Below, piece by piece: positions 57,456-64,000 of a stretch of DNA of 64,000 nucleotides (position 1 is the stretch's first letter; each line of letters opens with the position of its first letter). The notes under the pieces were generated by a model. It made no database searches and was not told where the DNA came from. It worked only from the letters and a program-made list of their open reading frames with translations. The position numbers and the translations under genes were made by a program. The stretch spans positions 209,068-273,067 of the forward strand of contig NZ_SNWH01000002.1 of assembly GCF_004361885.1 (NCBI RefSeq), in the 5' to 3' direction. Source of the stretch: Halomonas ventosae. Lineage in GTDB: Bacteria > Pseudomonadota > Gammaproteobacteria > Pseudomonadales > Halomonadaceae.

Positions 57456-58280
57456 TCAGCGTTTGCCGAGCTCGTCAGCCATCTCTCGAGCGCGGTCGGC
57501 ACAGGCGGTCATGGCTTCGGCCATGAGGCGGCGCAGGCCGGACTGTTCGAGATGTTCGATGGCACGTTCTGTGGTGCCGCCGGGAGACATCACGTTGCGC
57601 TTCAGCTCGGCGGGTGGCTTGTCGCTGGCAAGTGCCATCTTGGCCGCACCCAGGGCGGTCTGCATGGCCAGCCGGCGAGCGGTGTCGGCGGGCAGGCCCA
57701 GCGATGCGCCGGCTTCCTCCATGGCCTCGAACATCAGGAAAAAGTAGGCCGGGGCGCTGCCCGAGACGGCGGTGACCGCCTCGAGCAGGGCCTCGTCATC
57801 GACCCACTCCACCAAGCCCACGGCCTCCATCAGCTCGGTGGCGAGCCGGCGCTGGGCGTCGTCGACCTTGGCATTGGCGTAGAGCCCGGCGGCGCCGGCG
57901 CCGACCAGCGCGGGTGTGTTGGGCATGCAGCGCACCAGCGGCAGCTCGCCGCCGAGCCAGTGCTCCAGGGTCGCGGCGGGCAGCCCCGCCGCCACCGAGA
58001 CGATCAGCGGGCGGCGTGCCTGGACGGCATCGCGCATCTTCTCGCAGACCTCGCGCATAATCTGCGGCTTGACTGCCAGCACCACCACGTCGGATTCGGC
58101 GACGGCCGCTGCGTTATCGGTCGCGGTCTGGATGCCCAGCCGCTGGCGCAGCGGGGCGAGGATATCGTCGCTGGGCGAGGTGGCCGTGATGTCGTCGGGC
58201 GAGAAGCCGCTCTCGATCATGCCGCCGATGATGGCGCCGGCCATGTTTCCGGCGCCGATGAAGGTGACTCTGCTGGCCAT
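57456..58280 (-). CDS. proC: Pyrroline-5-carboxylate reductase ProC
   Basis: NAD(P)H-dependent last step of proline synthesis. 274 aa. Rossmann motif RVTFIGAGNMAGAIIGGMIE at the N-terminus; conserved VVVLAVKPQIM, LVRCMPNTPALVGAGA, and C-terminal VTAVSGSAPAYFFLM and VMSPGGTTERAIEHL that bind the pyrroline. Follows yggS by 62 bp; one transcript with yggT and metX is likely. Confidence 0.97.
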   Translation of the reverse strand: MASRVTFIGAGNMAGAIIGGMIESGFSPDDITATSPSDDILAPLRQRLGIQTATDNAAAVAESDVVVLAVKPQIMREVCEKMRDAVQARRPLIVSVAAGLPAATLEHWLGGELPLVRCMPNTPALVGAGAAGLYANAKVDDAQRRLATELMEAVGLVEWVDDEALLEAVTAVSGSAPAYFFLMFEAMEEAGASLGLPADTARRLAMQTALGAAKMALASDKPPAELKRNVMSPGGTTERAIEHLEQSGLRRLMAEAMTACADRAREMADELGKR

Positions 58281-58342
58281 GGAATCTGTCCTGTGTCGGT
58301 CGACGAATGTGGCCGGCGTGGTTCACCGGCGAAGGGTGGTTG

Positions 58343-59050
58343 TCACTCGCGTGCGTTTCGCTCCCCGAAGATCGCGGTGCCCAGGCGCACCAGGGTGGCG
58401 CCCTCGAGCACGGCGGCCTCCAGGTCGGCGGTCATGCCCATCGAGAGGGTGTCCAGGGCCGCCTCGGGGAAGCGCGTGCGGAGTTCCTCGAGGGACTCGC
58501 GGAGGCGGGCGAAGGGCGCGCGCTGGGCGTCCAGCCCCTCGGCCGCCGCGGGGATCGCCATCAGCCCGCGCAGGCGCAGGCGAGGCAGCGCCTGAACAGC
58601 CTCGGCCAGGGCGGGCAGCGCCTCGAGCGAGACGCCCGACTTGCTCGGCTCGTCGCTGATGTTGACCTGCAGGCAGATGTTCAGTGGGCCAAGCGCTTCG
58701 GGGCGTTGATCATTCAGACGCCGGGCGATCTTCTCGCGGTCTACGCTATGCACCCAGGCGAAGTGCTCGGCCACATCACGGGTCTTGTTGGATTGCAGCG
58801 GACCGATGAAATGCCAGACGATCAGCTCCAGGTCTGCCAAATCGGCCTGCTTGTCCAGCGCTTCCTGGACATAGTTTTCGCCGAATTCGCGTTGACCCAG
58901 GTGCCAGGCCTCGCGGATCAAGGTAGCGGGCTTGGTCTTGCTGACAGCCAGCAGTCGGGTGGCATCGGCGGGCCGGCCGGCAGCCTTCAGTGCCTCGGCG
59001 AGGCGGGTGCGGGCTGCGGCCAGGGACTCGGGAAGTACCAGGTTCGTCAT
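58343..59050 (-). CDS. yggS: YggS-family PLP homeostasis protein
   Basis: 235-aa single-domain PLP-binding protein (PROSC/PLPBP family) that buffers free pyridoxal phosphate. PLP lysine Lys38 in LLAVSKTKP; FGENYVQEALDK, WHFIGPLQSNKTR and LSMGMTADLEAAVLEGATLVRLGTAIFG match the family. First gene of the yggS-proC-yggT-metX-metW unit, divergent from pilT with 63 bp between starts. Confidence 0.96.
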   Translation of the reverse strand: MTNLVLPESLAAARTRLAEALKAAGRPADATRLLAVSKTKPATLIREAWHLGQREFGENYVQEALDKQADLADLELIVWHFIGPLQSNKTRDVAEHFAWVHSVDREKIARRLNDQRPEALGPLNICLQVNISDEPSKSGVSLEALPALAEAVQALPRLRLRGLMAIPAAAEGLDAQRAPFARLRESLEELRTRFPEAALDTLSMGMTADLEAAVLEGATLVRLGTAIFGERNARE

Positions 59051-59113
59051 GGTTGAGTGTCTGTCATACTGGGCATACTAAAGGGAACCTTATCCCAGGA
59101 GCAGGGGAAACGC

Positions 59114-60148
59114 ATGGATATTACCGAACTGCTGGCATTCTCGGCAAAGCAGAACGCCTCGGACCTCCATCTCTCGGCGGGATTGCCGCCAATGATCCGT
59201 GTCGATGGCGATATCCGTCGGCTCAACGTACCGGCCATGGAAGACCGCGAGGTTCGCAAGCTGATCTACGACATCATGGGGGACCGCCAGCGCCGCGACT
59301 ATGAAGAGTTCTTCGAGACCGACTTTTCTTTCGAGGTGCCCAGCGTCTCGCGCTTCCGTGTCAATGCTTTCAACCAGGCCCGAGGGGCCGGCGCGGTGTT
59401 TCGTACCATCCCCTCCGAGGTGCTGACCCTGGAAGAGCTGGGCATGGGCCAAGTCTTTCGCCAGCTTGCCCTGTTGTCCCATGGTCTGGTGCTGGTCACC
59501 GGTCCCACCGGTTCGGGCAAGAGCACCACGCTGGCAGCGATGATCGATTACATCAACGACAATCGCTTTGAGCACATCCTCACCATCGAGGATCCGGTGG
59601 AATTCATCCACCGCAGCAAGCGCTGCCTGGTCAATCAGCGCGAGGTGCATCGCGATACCCATGGCTTCGCGCCGGCATTGCGCAGCGCTCTGCGAGAGGA
59701 CCCGGACATCATCCTGGTCGGTGAGCTGCGCGACCTGGAGACGATTCGCCTGGCACTGACCGCCGCCGAGACCGGCCACTTGGTGTTCGGTACCCTGCAT
59801 ACCAACTCTGCGGCCAAGACCATCGACCGGATCATCGACGTCTTTCCCGGTGATGAGAAGTCCATGGTGCGCTCGATGCTCTCCGAGTCACTGCAGGCGG
59901 TGATCTCTCAGGCGCTGCTCAAGCGCCAGGGCGGTGGCCGAGTGGCGGCCCACGAGATCCTGGTGGCCACGTCGGCGGTGCGTAACCTGATTCGTGAAGC
60001 CAAGGTGGCGCAGATCTACTCGGCGATCCAGACCGGCGGCAACCTGGGCATGCAGACCCTGGACGCCTCGCTTGCCAAGTTAGTGTCGGACAATACGGTG
60101 ACGCGTGACGAAGCCCAGGCGAAGGCCAAGGGCGTGCTAGCAAGCTGA
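59114..60148 (+). CDS. pilT: Twitching-motility retraction ATPase PilT
   Basis: Hexameric ATPase that depolymerises type IV pili. 344 aa from ATG 59114 with AGGGGA upstream; an earlier ATG at 59057 is too close to yggS. Walker A GPTGSGKST at 130-138, Asp box LTIEDPVEFIH, Walker B DPDIILVGELRDLETI, His box GHLVFGTLHT and the PilT-specific C-terminal AVRNLIREAKVAQ. pilU follows 31 bp later. No pilus structural gene is in the window. Confidence 0.97.
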   Translation: MDITELLAFSAKQNASDLHLSAGLPPMIRVDGDIRRLNVPAMEDREVRKLIYDIMGDRQRRDYEEFFETDFSFEVPSVSRFRVNAFNQARGAGAVFRTIPSEVLTLEELGMGQVFRQLALLSHGLVLVTGPTGSGKSTTLAAMIDYINDNRFEHILTIEDPVEFIHRSKRCLVNQREVHRDTHGFAPALRSALREDPDIILVGELRDLETIRLALTAAETGHLVFGTLHTNSAAKTIDRIIDVFPGDEKSMVRSMLSESLQAVISQALLKRQGGGRVAAHEILVATSAVRNLIREAKVAQIYSAIQTGGNLGMQTLDASLAKLVSDNTVTRDEAQAKAKGVLAS

Positions 60149-60179
60149 GGAAGCGATAGCGACAACAAGGAGCAGGGAC

Positions 60180-61322
60180 ATGACGGCAAGTGAGTGGCTC
60201 TCCCAGCTGCTGGATATCATGGTGCAGCAGGAGGCGTCGGACCTGTTGATCTCGGTGAATGCCCCAGCGACCCTGAAAATGGCCGGCCAGCTCACCCCTC
60301 TGGGCGACCAGCGGCTCAGCTCGGCACAGGTCACCGAGTTGGTGGGTGCCACGATCCCTGAGGCACTGATGGAACGCTTCCGCGTCGAGCATGAGGCCAA
60401 CTTCGCGCTAAGCTTGAAGGGCAAGGGGCGTTTTCGCGTCAGTGCCTTCCAGCAGCGTAACCAGATGGCCATGGTAATCCGACGCATCGGCTTCGAGATC
60501 CCCCACCTCGAGCAACTTTCGCTCCCCCCTACGCTCGGCGAGCTGGCCAACAACAAGCGCGGCCTGGTATTCGTGGTCGGGGGAACCGGCACTGGCAAGT
60601 CGACCACTCTTGCGTCGATGATCCAGCAGCGCAACGAGACTGTGGGGGGGCATATCATCAGCGTCGAGGATCCCATTGAGTACATCCACCCGCATCGCAA
60701 GGCGATTATCAACCAGCGTGAGGTCGGTATCGACACTGAATCCTTCGAAGTGGCGCTGAAGAACACCCTGCGTCAGGCCCCGGACGTGATCCTGATTGGC
60801 GAGGTGCGCACACGGGAGACCATGGAGCACGCCCTGACCTTCGCCGAGACCGGCCACCTCTGCCTGGCCACCCTGCACGCCAACAACGCCAACCAGGCGC
60901 TGGACCGGATCATTAACTTCTTTCCCATCGAGCGACACGCCCAGGTATGGCTCGACCTCTCGCTCAACCTGCAGGCCATCGTCGCCCAGCAGTTACTGCC
61001 CACGGTGGATGGTGGGCGCTGCCCGGCCATCGAGATCATGCTCAAGTCTCCGCTGATCGGTGACCTGGTACGCAAGGGGGAGGTCTCCGAGATCAAGGAC
61101 ATCATGGCTCGCTCGCGGGATCTCGGCATGCAGACCTTCGATCAGGCGCTCTTCGATCTGTTCAAGGTCGGCAAGATCACTGAGGAGGTGGCGCTGGTGC
61201 ATGCCGATTCGGCCAACGATCTGCGCATGATGATCAAGTACAGCGACGAGAGCAGCGAGAGCGTGGCCGGGGCCAGAGAGGCGGCCAGCCACCTCTCGCT
61301 ACGTAGCGAGGACGACTTCTAG
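60180..61322 (+). CDS. pilU: PilT/PilU-type accessory retraction ATPase PilU
   Basis: PilT paralogue that boosts retraction force and depends on PilT. 380 aa. Walker A GGTGTGKST at 134-142, SVEDPIEYIHPHRK, Walker B PDVILIGEVRTRETM and GHLCLATLHANNANQ; the C-terminal tail (residues 340-380) is Ser/Glu-rich, as usual for PilU. GGAGCAGGG precedes the ATG. Ends with a 4-bp overlap with convergent anmK. Confidence 0.96.
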   Translation: MTASEWLSQLLDIMVQQEASDLLISVNAPATLKMAGQLTPLGDQRLSSAQVTELVGATIPEALMERFRVEHEANFALSLKGKGRFRVSAFQQRNQMAMVIRRIGFEIPHLEQLSLPPTLGELANNKRGLVFVVGGTGTGKSTTLASMIQQRNETVGGHIISVEDPIEYIHPHRKAIINQREVGIDTESFEVALKNTLRQAPDVILIGEVRTRETMEHALTFAETGHLCLATLHANNANQALDRIINFFPIERHAQVWLDLSLNLQAIVAQQLLPTVDGGRCPAIEIMLKSPLIGDLVRKGEVSEIKDIMARSRDLGMQTFDQALFDLFKVGKITEEVALVHADSANDLRMMIKYSDESSESVAGAREAASHLSLRSEDDF

Positions 61323-62449
61323 GCGGCGTAGACCCCGCCCAGCACCCGGGTGCCGGCGGCCCCGGTCACCGAGGGCAGATTGCCGGGCAGGCCCGCCAGT
61401 CTCCGCCACGCCAGCCAGGCGAAGGCCCCAGCCTCCAGCCATTCGGCGGGCCAGCCCCAATCTTCCCCGGCGAGCAGCGGCGTCTCGGGCAGTCGGCGGG
61501 CGAGGCGGGCCAGCAGGTCTGAATTGCGGGCGCCGCCGCCGCATGGCACCAGCACCGCCGCCGGCGGGGCATCGAGTCGCTCTCGAGCCATCCCTACCCC
61601 CAGGGCCACGCTGGCCGCGGTCAGCTCGGCCAGCGTGGCCTGCACGTCCTGCGGGGCTTCCCCTCCCTGTAGGTGTCCCTGCAGCCAATCCAAGTGGAAG
61701 AGCTCCCGGCCCGTGCTGCGCGGCGCCGGCAGGTGGAAGAAAGGTTCGCTCAGCAGCCGTTCCAGCAGCGCCTCGTCGACCCGTCCCGAGGCCGCCCAGG
61801 CGCCGCCGGCATCGAAGCGCCCAACGCGATGTCGGGCATGCCAGGCATCCAGCAGGACATTGGCCGGGCCGGTGTCAAAGCCCAGGGGCGCCCGCTCGTC
61901 CTCCGCGGGCGGCAGCAGGGTCAAGTTGGCGAAGCCGCCCAGGTTGAGCACCAGGCGCCATTCGCCGGGCGCCCGGAATAGCGTCTCATGGAAGGCCGGG
62001 GCCAGGGGCGCGGCCTGGCCGCCGGCAGCCAGATCGCGACGCCGGAAGTCGGCTACCACCGTGCAGCCGGTGAGTTCGGCCAGCAGGCTGGGATTGTCGA
62101 GCTGCAGCGTATAGGCCGGGCCTGCGTCATGGCCTCGGGGGGCGTGCTCGATAGTCTGGCCATGGCTGCCGATGGCCGTGATGGCCTCTCTCTCCACCCC
62201 GCTCGCGATAAGCACTGCCTCGATGGCGGTGGCCTGCAGGCGGCAAAAAGTATCCTCGGCGGTCGCCAGATCGCTGAACGTCACCCTCTCGGCATGGCAG
62301 AGCCGCCACAGCAGGTCGCGCAGGGCATCGGGCATCGGCGCCTCATGGGTGGCGACCAGGCGTGGCGTGTTGCCCTCCCGGATCTCGACCAGGGCGGCAT
62401 CGATACCGTCGAGGCTGGTGCCTGACATTAGGCCGATGAAGAGGCTCAT
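61319..62449 (-). CDS. anmK: Anhydro-N-acetylmuramic acid kinase AnmK
   Basis: Recycles peptidoglycan: phosphorylates and opens 1,6-anhydro-MurNAc. 376 aa of the ASKHA fold. N-terminal [20 protein letters not shown] is the family signature; [13 protein letters not shown], the catalytic-Asp region [15 protein letters not shown] and [13 protein letters not shown] are in place. Divergent from tyrS, as in pseudomonads; the mltG/slt-type partners are not adjacent. Start ATG 62449. Confidence 0.96.
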   Translation of the reverse strand: MSLFIGLMSGTSLDGIDAALVEIREGNTPRLVATHEAPMPDALRDLLWRLCHAERVTFSDLATAEDTFCRLQATAIEAVLIASGVEREAITAIGSHGQTIEHAPRGHDAGPAYTLQLDNPSLLAELTGCTVVADFRRRDLAAGGQAAPLAPAFHETLFRAPGEWRLVLNLGGFANLTLLPPAEDERAPLGFDTGPANVLLDAWHARHRVGRFDAGGAWAASGRVDEALLERLLSEPFFHLPAPRSTGRELFHLDWLQGHLQGGEAPQDVQATLAELTAASVALGVGMARERLDAPPAAVLVPCGGGARNSDLLARLARRLPETPLLAGEDWGWPAEWLEAGAFAWLAWRRLAGLPGNLPSVTGAAGTRVLGGVYAA

Positions 62450-62562
62450 GGGGACTCCCGGGTGGGCTCAACCGTGGATGGCCGGACATGGTAACATCCC
62501 CCACCATTCGACGACCGAGGGCCCGTGGACTCGCGGGCCGCCTGCAGAGTGGAGAGGAGACA

Positions 62563-63762
62563 ATGACCGATGTTGCTGGCGCCCTGGCGCTGCTGAAGCG
62601 CGGCACCCACGAGATCCTGCTCGAGGAAGAGCTGGTCAAGAAACTGGCGTCCGGGCGCAAGCTGCGCATCAAGGCCGGCTTCGACCCCACCGCGCCGGAT
62701 CTGCATCTGGGGCACAGCGTGCTGCTGACCAAGATGCGCCAGTTCCAGGACCTAGGCCATGAGGTCATCTTCCTGATCGGCGACTTCACCGGCCGCATCG
62801 GGGATCCCACCGGCAAGAACGTGACGCGCAAGCCGCTCACCGAGGAGGAGGTCAAGGCCAACGCCCAGACCTACAAGGAGCAGGTGTTCAAGATCCTCGA
62901 CCCCGACAAGACCGAGGTGCGCTTCAATGCCGAGTGGTTCTCCGCCATGAGTGCGGCCGACATGATCGAGCTGGCCGGCCAGAGCACGGTGGCGCGCATG
63001 CTCGAGCGCGACGACTTCGACAAGCGCTACAGCGCGGGTCAGCCGATCTCCATTCACGAGTTCCTCTATCCGTTGGTGCAGGGGTACGACTCCGTGGCGC
63101 TGGAGGCCGACGTGGAACTCGGCGGTACCGACCAGAAGTTCAACCTGCTGATGGGTCGCGAGGTCCAGAAGCACTTCGGTCAGGCGCCCCAGGTGGTGAT
63201 CACCATGCCGCTGCTCGAGGGGCTGGACGGCGTGCAGAAGATGTCCAAATCATTGGGCAACTATGTCGGGGTCGACGAGGCGCCGGGGGCGATGTTCAAC
63301 AAGCTGGTCTCCATGCCCGACAGCCTGATGTGGCGCTACTTCGAGCTGCTCTCGCTCAAGCCCAATGAGGAGATCGAGGCGCTCAAGCGCGATGCCGAGG
63401 CCGGTGCCAACCCCCGTGACATCAAGATGATCCTCGCCCGCGAGCTGATCGGCCGCTATCACGGCGAAGAGGCGGCGGCCAACGCCCACCGCAGTGCTGG
63501 TAACCAACTGGCCGAGGGGGAACTGCCCGAGGACCTGCCTGAGGTCGAGGTCGACTTCGAGGGCAGCGCCCAGGCCCCCATCGCCGCGGTACTGAACCGC
63601 GCCGGGCTGACCAAGAACAGCGCCCAGGCCAAGGACATGCTCGGCAACGGCCGGGTCAAGGTGGATGGCGAGGTAGTTCCGCGCGATCATATGCTCGACA
63701 CCGGCAGTAGCTATGTGATCCAGGCAGGCAAGAAACGCTATGCCCGGGTGACCATTACCTGA
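62563..63762 (+). CDS. tyrS: Tyrosyl-tRNA synthetase TyrS
   Basis: Class I synthetase, 399 aa from ATG 62563 with GGAGAGGAGA upstream; the extended frame from 62488 overlaps the anmK promoter region. HIGH motif as HLGH at 48-51, KMSKS at 226-230, tyrosine-binding [21 protein letters not shown], and a C-terminal S4 RNA-binding domain ([20 protein letters not shown]). This resembles the TyrZ-type enzyme of pseudomonads, which also lies just before an rrn operon. Confidence 0.96.
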   Translation: MTDVAGALALLKRGTHEILLEEELVKKLASGRKLRIKAGFDPTAPDLHLGHSVLLTKMRQFQDLGHEVIFLIGDFTGRIGDPTGKNVTRKPLTEEEVKANAQTYKEQVFKILDPDKTEVRFNAEWFSAMSAADMIELAGQSTVARMLERDDFDKRYSAGQPISIHEFLYPLVQGYDSVALEADVELGGTDQKFNLLMGREVQKHFGQAPQVVITMPLLEGLDGVQKMSKSLGNYVGVDEAPGAMFNKLVSMPDSLMWRYFELLSLKPNEEIEALKRDAEAGANPRDIKMILARELIGRYHGEEAAANAHRSAGNQLAEGELPEDLPEVEVDFEGSAQAPIAAVLNRAGLTKNSAQAKDMLGNGRVKVDGEVVPRDHMLDTGSSYVIQAGKKRYARVTIT

Positions 63763-63784
63763 CCTCTGCCGACAGGTCTTGCCC

Positions 63785-63811
63785 ACGATGCCCGCCCCGC
63801 GCGGGCGTCGT
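63785..63811 (+). terminator. Hairpin after tyrS
   Basis: ACGATGCCCGC and GCGGGCGTCGT form an 11-position stem with one mismatch and a five-base loop, 23 bp after the tyrS stop, separating it from the rRNA promoters. Confidence 0.65.
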
Positions 63812-63884
63812 CGTGTCAGCCCGCGGGTCGTCATCGCCTGTTCACGGGATCATCATCACCGTGACATTTTTCTTCATTGAGGCC

Positions 63885-63913
63885 TTGCACGGCCCCGGGG
63901 AAATCCGTAGAGT
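63885..63913 (+). promoter_or_regulatory. rRNA-type promoter P1
   Basis: TTGCAC, 17-bp spacer, TAGAGT, followed by an A/C/G-rich discriminator. First of two tandem promoters; an rRNA operon is expected to start beyond the window edge. Confidence 0.7.
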
Positions 63914-63972
63914 ACGCATCCGCTGCCGGCGACGGGACAGGTTGCCGGCGGTGGAGAGGGAAAGATCAGGGG

Positions 63973-64000
63973 TTGACAGGCAACGCCGATCACGTAGAAT
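63973..64000 (+). promoter_or_regulatory. rRNA-type promoter P2 (at window edge)
   Basis: TTGACA, 16-bp spacer, TAGAAT, the last hexamer ending at base 64000. Consensus -35 with a stable-RNA-type -10, 87 bp after P1. Confidence 0.8.

Overview
The window is about 64 kb of GC-rich (roughly 63-65 %) gammaproteobacterial core chromosome. Gene content and order fit the Halomonadaceae (Halomonas or a close relative). The evidence is a Pseudomonas-like arrangement of dksA-gluQ-cbrX-cbrA-cbrB-crcZ-pcnB-folK-panB-panC and of yggS-proC-yggT-metX-metW divergent from pilT-pilU, an enteric-like secG-tRNA-Leu-tRNA-fMet-rimP-nusA-infB-rbfA-truB-rpsO-pnp run, and a tmRNA tag read as ANDDNYAQGALAA. The species assignment is inference. 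Almost every gene is intact and recognisable. No insertion sequence, prophage or CRISPR array was found.

Layout. 1-3083: end of a branched-chain amino-acid ABC transporter operon (livG, livF, partial livH) behind a small orphan gene, all on the minus strand. 3212-5062: typA. 5063-7082: a small accessory patch with a degenerate dispersed repeat, a hypothetical gene and a HigBA-type toxin-antitoxin pair, lying beside the 3' end of ssrA (tmRNA). 7123-9460: smpB, ratA, rnfH, bamE and fur. 9561-15477: recN with a LexA box, then grpE-dnaK-dnaJ with sigma-32-type promoters before grpE and before dnaK. 15494-24297: corA, a DUF2218 gene, a DMT transporter, dapB, then carA-carB-greA behind a leader that holds a terminator/attenuator. 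24426-30897: yhbY, rlmE, ftsH, folP, glmM, tpiA. 30902-40379: secG, two tRNAs and the rimP-to-pnp translation/RNA-processing cluster. 40505-45634, minus strand: thiolase, panC, panB, folK, pcnB.

45731-50956, minus strand, is the most interesting part. A complete CbrX-CbrA-CbrB two-component locus is followed by an unannotated region of about 500 nt. That region has a canonical sigma-54 promoter, seven clusters of CAACAA-type motifs and an intrinsic terminator. By position, promoter class and motif content it is a CrcZ-type small RNA that would titrate Hfq/Crc and relieve carbon catabolite repression. CbrB is the sigma-54 activator expected to drive it. 50969-58280 and 58343-63762 are gluQ, dksA, an aminotransferase, sfsA, a DUF4426 gene, the methionine/proline cluster, pilT-pilU, anmK and tyrS. 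The window ends in two tandem rRNA-type promoters, so an rrn operon should begin just past 64000.

The genes join several cell-wide circuits: stalled-ribosome rescue (ssrA/smpB), heat shock (grpE-dnaK-dnaJ, ftsH), SOS (recN), iron (fur), the stringent response (dksA), carbon/nitrogen balance (CbrAB/CrcZ) and translation initiation (tRNA-fMet, infB, rbfA). Non-coding structure is rich: paired terminators, two families of dispersed palindromic repeats and several operator-like palindromes.
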